NCBI RefSeq assembly: GCF_013466425.1
Contig: NZ_CP059165.1
Location: 4,526,001-4,590,000, forward strand
Source: Mycobacterium vicinigordonae
GTDB taxonomy: Bacteria; Actinomycetota; Actinomycetes; Mycobacteriales; Mycobacteriaceae
DNA length: 64,000 nt
Direction: 5' to 3'
Below the pieces are notes generated by a model. That model searched no databases. It was not told where the DNA came from and saw nothing but the letters and a program-made list of their open reading frames with translations. Each line of letters begins with the position of its first letter. The first letter of the stretch is position 1. Below, piece after piece: positions 27,957-44,061 of the stretch. The position numbers and the translations under genes are program-made.

Positions 27957-28577
27957 ATGGTGTTGGATCGGGTTGTGGCAAACACGCAACCGCATCGCGG
28001 CAACCGACACGGGCGCAGCGAGGCCGCGCGTGAAGCCATCCTGCGCGCCGCCGACGACCTACTGGTCGAAAAGGGATTCGCCGGAGTAACCATCGAAGGC
28101 ATCGCCAGGTCCGCCGGGGTGGCGAAACAGACCGTCTACCGCTGGTGGAACTCCAAGACCGAAGTGCTGATGGACGCATTCCTCGAGGACGCGGCCGCCG
28201 ATCTGGAACCACCAGACACCGGCAGCCTCAGGTGCGACCTGCACACCCACTTACGCGACCTGGTCCGATTTCTCACCACTGACGACGCGGGCGCCGTGTA
28301 CCGCGCATTGATCGGGCAGGCGCAGCACGATCCGGAACTCGCGCGGTCGTTTCGTGCCCGCTACCTGCATGACCAGCAGGTTCGCGACCAGAAGCCGTTC
28401 GTCCGGGCGATTGCACGAGGCGAGCTGGCCTCCGACATCGATGTGGCATCGTTGGCAGAGCGGCTCGTCGGCCCCATCCACTATCGGGTGATAGTGACCG
28501 GTGAGCCGGTCGACGACGCCTTCGTCGACGCATTGATCGATTCATGCTTGACGCACACCGCAGGAGCACAGAAATGA
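27957..28577 (+). CDS. TetR-family transcriptional regulator
   Basis: A 206-residue regulator. The N-terminal HTH is clear: AILRAADDLLVEKGFAGVT, then IARSAGVAKQTVYRWWNSK (about residues 25-70). The C-terminal part (DLRDLVRFLTT, RALIGQAQHD, LAERLVGPIHYRVIVTGEP) fits a TetR_C domain. I chose the ATG at 27957; the open frame upstream runs into the divergent methyltransferase. Its stop overlaps the next start as ATGA. It likely represses itself and the methyltransferase through the palindrome between them; the ligand is unknown. Confidence 0.88.
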   Translation: MVLDRVVANTQPHRGNRHGRSEAAREAILRAADDLLVEKGFAGVTIEGIARSAGVAKQTVYRWWNSKTEVLMDAFLEDAAADLEPPDTGSLRCDLHTHLRDLVRFLTTDDAGAVYRALIGQAQHDPELARSFRARYLHDQQVRDQKPFVRAIARGELASDIDVASLAERLVGPIHYRVIVTGEPVDDAFVDALIDSCLTHTAGAQK

Positions 28578-29035
28578 GATTCCTAGCCACCGCGGCAGCG
28601 TTCGCGGGTGTTGCGGCGCTGCTGCAGACAGTTCCGGCGGCCGCGGATCCCCCGTCCGGCGCTGATGCAATCGATGCTTATCCGTTGGCGCAGGGGCACT
28701 TTTCTTCGACATCGGACTTCTACTGGAAATTCTTCAAGACACCCGACGGCCGCTCCTGTGCGGTCGCACCCAATGGTGGCGTTTCCGGATGCGACGCGGT
28801 TCCCATCGACGCTCCCGCCGGCACCAACCAGACCGTGGTCAGCAGCTGGGCGGCGGCACAGTACCGGCACGCCGACCCGCCCGGTTTCGCCCGAGACGTG
28901 GACGTACTTCCCGAGGGACAACGGCTGGAAAACTGGGGCACCGTCTGCGGGGTGGGACATCAGGGCACGGTCACCTGCAAAGCCCCCGGATCGCACGGCT
29001 TCATTCTGGCCAGCACCTACGGGGTGCTCTGGTAG
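28574..29035 (+). CDS. Secreted hypothetical protein
   Basis: This 153-residue protein has a Sec signal peptide (MRFLATAAAFAGVAALLQT, with a likely cleavage after AAA before DPPSG). The mature part has four cysteines (SCAV, SGCD, TVCG, VTCK), which could form two disulfides, and has the look of small mycobacterial exported proteins. The ATG overlaps the TetR stop, so it is translated from the same message. I do not recognise the family. It may be the effector of the TetR/methyltransferase cassette, by position only. Confidence 0.75.
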   Translation: MRFLATAAAFAGVAALLQTVPAAADPPSGADAIDAYPLAQGHFSSTSDFYWKFFKTPDGRSCAVAPNGGVSGCDAVPIDAPAGTNQTVVSSWAAAQYRHADPPGFARDVDVLPEGQRLENWGTVCGVGHQGTVTCKAPGSHGFILASTYGVLW

Positions 29036-29121
29036 CGGCGGGTTGCTGGCGATTTCCGGCGCACGACGTTGATGTCGCTTTTCCGCCAGTCATGTCGGAC
29101 CAAGGGTGTAACTGTTGAGGG

Positions 29122-30621
29122 GTGCATGAAGATTTCGAACGCTGTTACCGGGCGGTCCAGGCCAAGGACGCCCGGTTTGACGGCTGGTTCGTTATCGCGG
29201 TCCTGACCACCCGGATCTATTGCCGGCCCAGTTGTCCGGTCCGGCCTCCACTGGCCCGAAACGTACGATTTCTCCCGACAGCAGCCGCGGCTCAGCGCGA
29301 GGGCTTCCGAGCCTGCAAGCGGTGCCGGCCGGATGCGTCCCCCGGTTCTCCAGAATGGAACATGCGCGGAGACACAGTCGCGCGGGCTATGCGGCTGATC
29401 GCCGACGGCACGGTGGACCGCGAGGGCGTGACCGGCCTGGCGGCCCACCTGGGATACACCACTCGGCAGGTGGAGCGGCTGCTGCAGGCAGAGGTCGGCG
29501 CGGGTCCACTCGCACTGGCCCGGGCTCAACGAATGCAGACCGCGCGCGTGCTGATCGAGACCACAGACCTGCCGTTTGGCGACGTGGCATTCGCCGCCGG
29601 TTTCTCCAGCATCCGCCAGTTCAACGACACCGTGCGCCTGGTAAGCGACAGCACTCCGACGCAGTTGCGCAAGAATGCGGCCGTGCGGTTCGGCACGCCA
29701 ACCAGTTCGCCCGGTGCTATTTCACTGCGACTACCGGTACGAACTCCGTTCGCGTACGAGGGTGTCTTCGGCCACTTGGCCGCTACCGCGGTACCGGGCT
29801 GCGAGGAGGTCCGCGACGGTGCTTACCGGCGCACCCTGCGATTGTCCAGGGGTACCGGCATAGCGACACTGACGCCCGCACCCGATCACGTGCGCTGCCT
29901 GCTGGTGCTGGCCGATTTCCGTGATCTGGCCACTGCCACGGCCCGCTGCAGACGCCTTTTGGACTTGGACGCCGACCCCGAAGCCGTGGTCGACGCGCTG
30001 AGCGCCGACCCGGATCTGGCGTCGGTGGTCGCCAAGGCGCCCGGTCAACGGATCCCGCGCACCGTCGACGAGTCCGAGCTGGCGGTGCGGGCCGTGCTGG
30101 GTCAGCAGGTCTCGACACGGGCGGCCCGCACCCACGCCGCCCGACTGGTCACTACCTACGGCCGCCCCGTTCAGGATGCCGCGGGCGGTTTGACCCACAC
30201 GTTCCCGTCAGTAGCGGAGCTCGCGGACATCGACCCACTGCAGCTGGCCGTGCCAAAGACGCGCCGACGGACCCTAACCGTGCTGCTGGCCGCCCTCGCC
30301 GAAGGCAGCGTCACCCTTGACCCCGGGTGTGACTGGGCACGGGCTCGCCAGCAACTGCTCGATCTACCCGGAATCGGGCCCTGGACTGCAGAGGTGGTAG
30401 CCATGCGCGCCCTCGGCGACCCGGATGCGTTCCCGTCCGGCGACCTCGGTCTCAGACAGGCGGCCAAGCAGCTCGGCATGCCCGACCAGGAACGAAGCCT
30501 GATCGAGCACAGCGCCCGCTGGCGTCCCTGGCGGTCCTATGCGACTCAGCACCTGTGGACCACACTTGAACATCCGGTGAACCACTGGCCACCGAACGAG
30601 CCAGGAAAGGCAGAAGCATGA
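29122..30621 (+). CDS. alkA: Ada-AlkA fusion: methyl sensor/regulator and 3-methyladenine DNA glycosylase
   Basis: A 499-residue adaptive-response protein. An Ada zinc/methyl-acceptor domain is at the N-terminus (TTRIYCRPSCP and ACKRCRPD supply four cysteines). An AraC-type HTH follows (GYTTRQVERLL ... VAFAAGFSSIRQFNDTVRL). The C-terminal half is an AlkA glycosylase, with the helix-hairpin-helix LLDLPGIGPWTAEVVAMRALG and the catalytic Asp in FPSGDLGLRQA. It senses and repairs alkylated DNA. The start is a GTG after a TTGAGGG site. Its stop overlaps ogt as ATGA. Confidence 0.93.
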   Translation: MHEDFERCYRAVQAKDARFDGWFVIAVLTTRIYCRPSCPVRPPLARNVRFLPTAAAAQREGFRACKRCRPDASPGSPEWNMRGDTVARAMRLIADGTVDREGVTGLAAHLGYTTRQVERLLQAEVGAGPLALARAQRMQTARVLIETTDLPFGDVAFAAGFSSIRQFNDTVRLVSDSTPTQLRKNAAVRFGTPTSSPGAISLRLPVRTPFAYEGVFGHLAATAVPGCEEVRDGAYRRTLRLSRGTGIATLTPAPDHVRCLLVLADFRDLATATARCRRLLDLDADPEAVVDALSADPDLASVVAKAPGQRIPRTVDESELAVRAVLGQQVSTRAARTHAARLVTTYGRPVQDAAGGLTHTFPSVAELADIDPLQLAVPKTRRRTLTVLLAALAEGSVTLDPGCDWARARQQLLDLPGIGPWTAEVVAMRALGDPDAFPSGDLGLRQAAKQLGMPDQERSLIEHSARWRPWRSYATQHLWTTLEHPVNHWPPNEPGKAEA

Positions 30622-31109
30622 TTCTCTATCGCACCATCGAAAGCCCTATTGGTCCGCTGACCCTAGCCGGCCAGGAGGGGGTTCTGACGAATCTGCGGAT
30701 GGTCGATCAGACCTACGAACCGAGCCGGGCCGGGTGGAGTCGAGATGACAGCGCGTTCGCCGACGCGGCCGAACAGCTCGACGCCTACTTCGCCGGCGAG
30801 CTCTGTGACTTCGATATCGAAATGGAAATGCGTGGCACGGGATTTCAACAGCGCGTGTGGAAGGCGCTACTGACCATTCCCTATGGCGAGACGCGTTCCT
30901 ACGGAGAGATCGCAGCCCAGATCGGGGCCCGGGGTGCGGCGCGCGCGGTGGGATTGGCCAACGGACACAATCCCATCGCTATCATCGTCCCGTGCCATCG
31001 CGTTATCGGCGCCAGCGGGAAGTTGACCGGCTACGGTGGGGGCCTCGACCGCAAGCAGACGCTGCTCGAGTTGGAGAAGCGGCGATCCGCACTGACGCTC
31101 TTCGATTGA
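30618..31109 (+). CDS. ogt: Methylated-DNA--protein-cysteine methyltransferase
   Basis: A 163-residue suicide repair protein that takes the methyl group from O6-methylguanine. The acceptor cysteine is in IIVPCHRVIGASG (about residue 126); TIPYGETRSYGEIAAQIG and the Arg-containing RAVGLANGHNP segment complete the DNA-binding site. It is coupled to alkA by a 4-bp overlap, forming the two-gene alkylation-repair operon. The rRNA operon terminator follows in opposite orientation and may also end this transcript. Confidence 0.95.
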   Translation: MILYRTIESPIGPLTLAGQEGVLTNLRMVDQTYEPSRAGWSRDDSAFADAAEQLDAYFAGELCDFDIEMEMRGTGFQQRVWKALLTIPYGETRSYGEIAAQIGARGAARAVGLANGHNPIAIIVPCHRVIGASGKLTGYGGGLDRKQTLLELEKRRSALTLFD

Positions 31110-31172
31110 TCACCGCGCGTCTGATTGCCGCGTTCGGTGCGTGATCACATCCGAAATGCAAAAGACCCCAGA

Positions 31173-31212
31173 ATACAAAAACACCCCCAAATGAATGGGG
31201 GTGTTTTTGTAT
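31173..31212 (-). terminator. Strong terminator of the rRNA operon
   Basis: A perfect 16-bp stem, 31173-31188 against 31197-31212, with an 8-nt loop (AAATGAAT). The GC-rich core ACCCCC/GGGGGT is flanked by A- and T-runs on both sides, so it can act in both directions. It starts one base after the 5S 3' end. It would stop rRNA transcripts from the right and ogt transcripts from the left. Confidence 0.92.
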
Positions 31213-31327
31213 GTTCGGCGGTGTCCTACTTTTCCACCCGAATTGGGCAGTATCATCGGCGCTGACAGGCTTAGCTTCCGGGTTCGGGATGGGACCGGGC
31301 GTTTCCCTGTCGCTGTGGCCGCCGTAA
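31213..31327 (-). rRNA. rrf: 5S ribosomal RNA
   Basis: On the minus strand the RNA begins TTACGGCGGCCACAGCG and ends GGACACCGCCGAAC; these ends pair to form helix I. The internal CCCGAACCCGGAAGCTAAG is the conserved 5S loop region. The 115-nt length matches the mycobacterial 5S. It lies about 100 nt downstream of the 23S 3' end. Confidence 0.95.
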
Positions 31328-31425
31328 CTCTATTTAATTTGTACATTCAAGTTGTATTGATGGGGGGTGTGGTGTCCACGGCAATTAAGCCAGCGAACAG
31401 ATAGTGGTTGCGATTGGTTGTGTTG

Positions 31426-36347
<4,922 letters not shown>

Positions 36348-36484
36348 ACCCCTCGATAACGAGGTGAATTCACAATCAGAGAAAATCTGATCTAACAAAT
36401 GACACCAAAACTGGCATCTTAAAAGCGACCACACCCACACACGGGGAGTGCTAGGTGTAGTCAAAAAAACAACAACAAACAAAA

Positions 36485-36517
36485 CACCAAACACACTATT
36501 GAGTTCTCAAACAACAC
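36485..36517 (-). promoter_or_regulatory. rrn leader antitermination (boxA-type) region
   Basis: On the RNA sense strand TGTTGTTTGAGAACTCAATA is followed by GTGTGTTTGG, the conserved mycobacterial rrn leader element bearing boxA, which binds the Nus antitermination factors. It lies about 140 nt upstream of 16S and 35-65 nt after the predicted start site. Confidence 0.8.
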
Positions 36518-36557
36518 TTTTCGATCTTGATTTCGCCCGTTTCGGGGCAACCCTGCC

Positions 36558-36587
36558 AGCTTAATACAGATCCGGCTGGGGTGTCAA
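36558..36587 (-). promoter_or_regulatory. rRNA operon promoter
   Basis: On the minus strand TTGACA (36587-36582) is separated by 18 bp from TAAGCT (36563-36558), a good -35/-10 pair. The surrounding CCGGATCTGTATTAAGCTGG closely resembles the PCL1 promoter of the M. tuberculosis rrn operon as I recall it. Transcription would start near 36551. The whole 36348-36661 stretch between 16S and murA is promoter and leader with no gene; an additional upstream promoter was not recognised. Confidence 0.82.
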
Positions 36588-36661
36588 GCCCCGGTTTCGA
36601 TCTTCTTCTTGGGAAGTTGTCTTCGCTTGGAAGTTGATCGCGCCGATCGGGCGTGACTCGG

Positions 36662-37915
36662 CTACTGTACCCGCTCGATCTCCGCTCCCAAAATCGCCAG
36701 GTTCTCGACGAAAAGTGGGTAGCCGCGGTCGATGTGGAACACGTCGTGGACCTCGGTGTCACCGTCGGCGACGAGGCCCGCCAACACCAGCCCCGCGCCC
36801 GCCCTGATGTCCGAACACCACACCGGAGCGCTGGACAGTTGGGGCAATCCGCGCACCACGGCGTGATGTCCGTCGGTGCGGGCGTCCGCGCCGAGCCGGA
36901 TCATCTCCTCGACGAACCGAAACCGCGCTTCGAAAACGTTCTCGGTAATCATCGAGGTGCCGTCGGCGATCGCGGCCAGCGCTATCGCCATCGGCTGTAA
37001 GTCGGTTGGAAAGCCTGGAAAGGGCAATGTCGCGACGTTGACGGCTTTTGGGCGTTCGTATTGGGCAACCCGAAAGCTGTCATCGGTCTGGGTGACTGTT
37101 GCACCGGCATCGTGCAACTTATGCAAGACCAACTGCAGGTGCGACGGATCTATTCCCGTGACGGTGATGTCGCCGCGGGTCATGGCTGCGGCGATCCCCC
37201 AGGTGGCGGCAACGATGCGGTCACCGATCACCCGATGTTCGGTCGGGTGCAGCCGTGGCACGCCGGTGATGGTCATGGTGGGTGAGCCGGCGCCCTCGAT
37301 TTGGGCGCCCATCTGGTTGAGCATCGTGCATAGGTCAACGACGTCAGGTTCGCGCGCGGCGTTGTGAATAGTGGTAACACCTTCGGCGACAACGGCGGCC
37401 ATCAAGATGTTCTCGGTGGCCCCCACGGACGGGAACTCCAGCTGAATCTCCGCGCCACGCAACGTGTCTGCGTGCGCCACCACGCAACCGTGCTCGATGT
37501 TGCACTGCGCGCCGAGTTGACGCAGGCCGGCTTGGTGCATATCCAGCGGTCGCGACCCGATCGCATCGCCGCCCGGCAGCGCCACTTTGGCCCGCTTGCA
37601 CCGGCCCACCAGCGGCCCAAGCACACAAACTGAGGCCCGGAACTGGCGCACGGCGGCAAAGTCGGCGTCGTACTTGGGCTCGTCCGGTGAGGTGATGCGC
37701 GCTACGTCACCGTCGAGTTCCACGGTGGCGCCCAAACCGCGCAGCACCTCGGCCATCAGCGGAACGTCGAGGATGTCGGGACAGTTGGTGATCGTGCTGG
37801 TGCCCTCGGCGAGCAACGTCGCGGCCATCAGCTTCAAGACACTGTTCTTGGCGCCCCCAACAGCGACTTCGCCCGACAACCGGTTGCCACCAGTCACCAC
37901 GAATCGCTCCGCCAC
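36662..37915 (-). CDS. murA: UDP-N-acetylglucosamine 1-carboxyvinyltransferase
   Basis: A 417-residue enzyme that adds enolpyruvate to UDP-GlcNAc in the first committed step of peptidoglycan synthesis. The N-terminal [21 protein letters not shown] has the substrate lysine and Asn. The catalytic-loop position that is Cys115 in E. coli is Asp here ([11 protein letters not shown]), the natural mycobacterial form insensitive to fosfomycin. [13 protein letters not shown] and the C-terminal [18 protein letters not shown] are typical. It lies directly upstream of the rRNA operon on the same strand. Confidence 0.96.
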   Translation of the reverse strand: MAERFVVTGGNRLSGEVAVGGAKNSVLKLMAATLLAEGTSTITNCPDILDVPLMAEVLRGLGATVELDGDVARITSPDEPKYDADFAAVRQFRASVCVLGPLVGRCKRAKVALPGGDAIGSRPLDMHQAGLRQLGAQCNIEHGCVVAHADTLRGAEIQLEFPSVGATENILMAAVVAEGVTTIHNAAREPDVVDLCTMLNQMGAQIEGAGSPTMTITGVPRLHPTEHRVIGDRIVAATWGIAAAMTRGDITVTGIDPSHLQLVLHKLHDAGATVTQTDDSFRVAQYERPKAVNVATLPFPGFPTDLQPMAIALAAIADGTSMITENVFEARFRFVEEMIRLGADARTDGHHAVVRGLPQLSSAPVWCSDIRAGAGLVLAGLVADGDTEVHDVFHIDRGYPLFVENLAILGAEIERVQ

Positions 37916-37987
37916 CCGCGTCAGTCTAGTGAAGGGCTATCGCCTTGTCAGTCAGGCGAGCAGGTCGCGCCGGGTAGCGTCTTGCCC

Positions 37988-38566
37988 ATGGCTGTCCATC
38001 TGACCCGCATCTATACCCGAACCGGCGACGACGGCACGACGGGATTGAGCGATTTCTCACGTGTTGCCAAGACCGACGCACGGCTGGTCGCCTACGCCGA
38101 CTGCGACGAGGCGAATTCCGCGATTGGCGTCGCGGTGGCACTCGGTAACCCGGATGAGGCACTGCGAGAAGTGCTGCTGCAGATACAGAACGACCTGTTC
38201 GACGCCGGCGCGGACCTCTCGACGCCGGTGGTTGCTGACCCGAAGCATCCCCCGCTGCGCGTCACGCAGCCTTACATCGATCGGCTGGAGGGATGGTGCG
38301 ACAGCTTCAACGAAGGCTTGCCTTCGCTGAATTCCTTTGTACTACCGGGTGGTTCGGCTCTGTCGGCGCTACTGCACGTGGCCCGGACGGTCGTTCGCCG
38401 CGCCGAACGGTCGGCATGGGCGGCGGTCGACGTGCACCCGGACGGGGTCAGCGTACTGCCGGCGAAATACCTGAACCGCCTCTCGGACCTGCTGTTCATC
38501 CTGTCGCGGGTGGCAAATCCCGACGGGGACGTCCTGTGGCGCCCGGGCGGCGGCGCGACGAGCTAG
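37988..38566 (+). CDS. Cob(I)alamin adenosyltransferase, PduO type (Rv1314c family)
   Basis: A 192-residue trimeric enzyme that makes adenosylcobalamin from ATP and cob(I)alamin. The ATP loop is RIYTRTGDDGTTGLSDFSRV at the N-terminus. C-terminal motifs are ARTVVRRAERSAW and YLNRLSDLLFILSRVAN. Its product is the cofactor of methylmalonyl-CoA mutase, which uses the product of the epimerase encoded at 23.9 kb. I chose the ATG at 37988 over the upstream TTG. Its stop abuts the stop of the convergent TM2 gene with no gap. Confidence 0.93.
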   Translation: MAVHLTRIYTRTGDDGTTGLSDFSRVAKTDARLVAYADCDEANSAIGVAVALGNPDEALREVLLQIQNDLFDAGADLSTPVVADPKHPPLRVTQPYIDRLEGWCDSFNEGLPSLNSFVLPGGSALSALLHVARTVVRRAERSAWAAVDVHPDGVSVLPAKYLNRLSDLLFILSRVANPDGDVLWRPGGGATS

Positions 38567-38947
38567 TCAGTCGCGCAGCGTGCGCCCCTGCGCGTCGGGC
38601 ACATTGCCCATCAGAATCATGATCCCGTCGACCAACGGCCAAATGGCGCCGATGCCGCACGTGCAGATGGTCACGGCGATCTGAATCAGGGCGATGTTCG
38701 TGTAGCCGAGATAGAAGCGGCCGACAGCGAAAGTCGACAAGAAGATCTGCATCAGTCCGGCCGCGACCTTGCTCTTATCGGAGAGCGGTCGTCCGTAGGC
38801 ATCCACGCCATAGGGTGCGCCGCCGCCATAGGGCGCCGGAAATGGCGGGGGCACGTCGTTACGCCATTGCGCGCCATCCCAATATGCCTGACCAGGTTGG
38901 CCGCTCGGGTCGGGGTACCAGCCGGGGGCCGGCGAGCCGCTCGTCAT
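38567..38947 (-). CDS. DUF2510-TM2 domain membrane protein
   Basis: A 126-residue protein with an N-terminal DUF2510 motif (APGWYPDPSGQPGQAYWDGAQW), a Pro/Gly/Tyr-rich linker and a C-terminal TM2 domain of two helices (GLMQIFLSTFAVGRFYLGY and IALIQIAVTICTCGIGAIWPLVDGIMIL). TM2 proteins have no defined role in mycobacteria. It lies between the ATP synthase region and the adenosyltransferase, where I recall an IS element in H37Rv. It ends exactly against the convergent neighbour. Confidence 0.85.
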   Translation of the reverse strand: MTSGSPAPGWYPDPSGQPGQAYWDGAQWRNDVPPPFPAPYGGGAPYGVDAYGRPLSDKSKVAAGLMQIFLSTFAVGRFYLGYTNIALIQIAVTICTCGIGAIWPLVDGIMILMGNVPDAQGRTLRD

Positions 38948-39082
38948 TGTTTTTCCCTCTTCCTGTCGATGGCCGACCCGGGAGCGCTGGATAGATTCGG
39001 ACGCCGGATATCGAGCCTGGTTATCAAGAATTGAAGCAGACGGTTTCGAATACTGCCCCAGTCGTCTTGGAAGATTCTTGGT

Positions 39083-39526
39083 TCAGCGGCTGCGACGACG
39101 GGCGCGTGGTGACGGCCGCGACTCCAACCAGGACTGAAACGCGGTCAAAGCGCCTCGGTCCAAAGCGATTTCATAACCCATCCGACGGTCCTGGGTGGTA
39201 TCGCGCAGTTCCAAGACACTGATCTCGTCGGTCATGATGTCGAATTCGTCGCCGCGCGGGCCACGTCGGGCGACGATCTCCACACCTCGCCGGCTGAGCC
39301 GCCGGTCGGGCCACAACCGCAAACTGGACAGCCGGTAGAACGCGGCTTCGCCGCCGCGGTAACGGATCACGCCGTGCCGCCAGCCGTGGCCGCCTACTGC
39401 GGGGATGTCACGCATGATGGCCGCGGTTCCACCCTGACGCAGCTTCCAAAGCCGATAGCTCAGGCCAAGTACCGCCGCGCCCAACAAGACGACGAGCACG
39501 ACCATGCCAACCATGGGCGCGCTCAT
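39083..39526 (-). CDS. DUF2550 membrane-anchored protein (Rv1312 family)
   Basis: A 147-residue protein with one N-terminal transmembrane helix (VGMVVLVVLLGAAVLGLSYRLW) and a soluble domain containing WRHGVIRYRGGEAAFYRLSSLRLWPDRRL, typical of DUF2550. It is the last gene after atpC on the same strand, 8 bp away, a position conserved in mycobacteria. Function is unknown; a link to the ATP synthase is suggested only by position. Confidence 0.85.
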   Translation of the reverse strand: MSAPMVGMVVLVVLLGAAVLGLSYRLWKLRQGGTAAIMRDIPAVGGHGWRHGVIRYRGGEAAFYRLSSLRLWPDRRLSRRGVEIVARRGPRGDEFDIMTDEISVLELRDTTQDRRMGYEIALDRGALTAFQSWLESRPSPRARRRSR

Positions 39527-39534
39527 GTTGCGGA

Positions 39535-39900
39535 TCAGTCGATCGCGCCGATGGCGCGCAATCTAGCGCGGCCTCTCGCGGCGGTTTGGGGATCGTCCGA
39601 TTCGGAGTCCTGCCGGGCGGAGTCCTCGTTGATCTCCGACTCGAACTCAGCGGACTCGGCGAGGATGCTCACACCTTGCTCGGTCACCGACAGGAAGCCG
39701 CCGTCGACCGCGACCCGCAGGTCATCGTCATCTTCGCGCTCCACCCGCACCATGGCGTCATCGATCAATTGGGCCACCAGCGGAATGTGGTGCGGCATGA
39801 TGCCGATCTCGCCGACGGTGGTGCGGGTGAATACGAATTTCGCCTCGCCGGACCAGATCTTCCGGTCGACAGCAACGATCTCAACGTTCATTTCCGACAT
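39535..39900 (-). CDS. atpC: ATP synthase epsilon subunit
   Basis: A 121-residue F1 central-stalk subunit. The N-terminal beta sandwich is recognisable ([37 protein letters not shown]) and is followed by a short helical C-terminus. In mycobacteria this subunit helps couple and restrain ATP hydrolysis. It follows atpD by 33 bp, with an AAGGAGG-like site before its ATG. Confidence 0.93.
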   Translation of the reverse strand: MSEMNVEIVAVDRKIWSGEAKFVFTRTTVGEIGIMPHHIPLVAQLIDDAMVRVEREDDDDLRVAVDGGFLSVTEQGVSILAESAEFESEINEDSARQDSESDDPQTAARGRARLRAIGAID

Positions 39901-39933
39901 ACCACACCTCCTTTCTTGCCAGCTCGACCTTGG

Positions 39934-42332
<2,399 letters not shown>

Positions 42333-42338
42333 TGTTAG

Positions 42339-44003
42339 CTACTTCTTGTCCTTCTTGGCGTCCTTCTTGGGCTTTTCTTTCTTGACCTGGACCGACTCCT
42401 TGGCAAGGTCGCCTTCGTCCAGCGCGTCGACGTGCGCGTCGGGCACCACCGAGCCGCCGCCGGTGGCCGCGAAGCCCTTCTTGAACTTGTTGATGATGTC
42501 GGTGAGCTTCTGTTCTTCTTCCTCACCGAGCTTCTGCGAGGTGCGGATGCCTTCGAGGAACTTCTCCTCCGACGCCCGCATGTGGTCCAGCAGTTCGGCT
42601 TCGAAACGCTTGACGTCCTCCACGGGTACCGAGTCCAGGTGGCCGCCGGTGCCCAGGAAGATCGAAACCACTTGCTCTTCAACAGGCATCGGCTGGAACT
42701 GGGGCTGCTTGAGCAACTCGACTAAGCGCTCGCCGCGCTCCAACTGCGCCTTGGAGGTGGCGTCCAGGTCGGAGGCGAACGCCGCGAAGGCTTCCAGCTC
42801 ACGGTACTGCGAAAGGTCCAGGCGCAGCGAGCCGGCCACCTCCTTCATCGCCTTGATCTGCGCGGCACCACCGACGCGGGACACCGAGACACCGACGTTG
42901 ATGGCCGGCCGCACACCCTGGTTGAACAAGTCGGTCTCCAGGAAGCACTGACCGTCGGTGATCGAGATGACGTTGGTGGGGATATAAGCCGAGATGTCGT
43001 TGGCTTTGGTCTCGATGATCGGCAGGCCTGTCAACGATCCGCCACCCAGTTCGTCGGACAACTTGGCGCACCGCTCGAGTAGGCGCGAGTGCAGGTAGAA
43101 CACATCGCCGGGGTAGGCCTCGCGACCGGGCGGACGGCGCAGCAGCAGCGAGATGGCACGGTACGCCTCGGCCTGCTTGGTCAGGTCGTCGAAGACGATC
43201 AGGACGTGTTTGCCGTCGTACATCCAATGCTGGGCGATCGCCGAACCCGTGTACGGCGCAAGCCATTTGAAGCCGGCGGAGTCAGAGGCGGGGGCCGCCA
43301 CGATGGTGGTGTAGTCCATCGCGCCGCCTTCATCGAGGGCGCGGCGGACGGAGGCGATGGTGGTGCCCTTCTGTCCGATGGCCACGTAGACGCAACGGAC
43401 CTGCTTCTTCTCGTCGCCGCTCTCCCAGTTCTGCCGCTGGTTGAGGATGGTGTCCACACACACCGCGGTCTTGCCGGTCTTGCGGTCGCCGATGATCAGC
43501 TGACGCTGGCCGCGCCCGATCGGAGTCATCGCGTCGATGGCCTTGATCCCGGTCTGCAGCGGCTCTTTCACGCTTTGCCGCTGAACCACCGAGGGCGCCT
43601 GCAGCTCCAGGGCACGCCGGGTCTCGGCCTCGATCTCGCCGCCTCCGTCGATCGGCTGGCCCAGCGGGTTGACCACGCGTCCCAGGAACGCATCGCCGAC
43701 CGGCACCGAGAGGACCTCACCAGTGCGCTTGACCTGCTGGCCCTGCTCGATGTTCTCGAAGTTACCCAGGATCACCGCGCCGACGCTGTGCTCGTCGAGG
43801 TTGAGGGCGACGCCGAGGACACCACCCGGAAACTCCAACAGCTCCTGGGTCATCACCGACGGCAACCCCTCGACGTGGGCGATGCCGTCCCCGGCATCCA
43901 CGACGGTGCCGACTTCCTCGCGGGAACTGTCGGCGGTGAAGGAATCCACGTACTCTTCGATGGCGCTCTGAATGGCATCAGCGGAGATTGTCAACTCGGC
44001 CAT
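42339..44003 (-). CDS. atpA: ATP synthase alpha subunit
   Basis: A 554-residue non-catalytic nucleotide-binding F1 subunit. The P-loop is [14 protein letters not shown] and the later [19 protein letters not shown] is conserved. The C-terminus carries the mycobacterial extension ending in a Lys/Asp-rich tail ([17 protein letters not shown]), a region known to suppress ATP hydrolysis. It follows the fused b-delta gene and precedes atpG. Confidence 0.97.
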   Translation of the reverse strand: MAELTISADAIQSAIEEYVDSFTADSSREEVGTVVDAGDGIAHVEGLPSVMTQELLEFPGGVLGVALNLDEHSVGAVILGNFENIEQGQQVKRTGEVLSVPVGDAFLGRVVNPLGQPIDGGGEIEAETRRALELQAPSVVQRQSVKEPLQTGIKAIDAMTPIGRGQRQLIIGDRKTGKTAVCVDTILNQRQNWESGDEKKQVRCVYVAIGQKGTTIASVRRALDEGGAMDYTTIVAAPASDSAGFKWLAPYTGSAIAQHWMYDGKHVLIVFDDLTKQAEAYRAISLLLRRPPGREAYPGDVFYLHSRLLERCAKLSDELGGGSLTGLPIIETKANDISAYIPTNVISITDGQCFLETDLFNQGVRPAINVGVSVSRVGGAAQIKAMKEVAGSLRLDLSQYRELEAFAAFASDLDATSKAQLERGERLVELLKQPQFQPMPVEEQVVSIFLGTGGHLDSVPVEDVKRFEAELLDHMRASEEKFLEGIRTSQKLGEEEEQKLTDIINKFKKGFAATGGGSVVPDAHVDALDEGDLAKESVQVKKEKPKKDAKKDKK

Positions 44004-44061
44004 GTCTTTTCGTCTTCCTAATTCGATTTGTGCTGGCTAGTTCGTGTTTCGGTCGAGCGGT

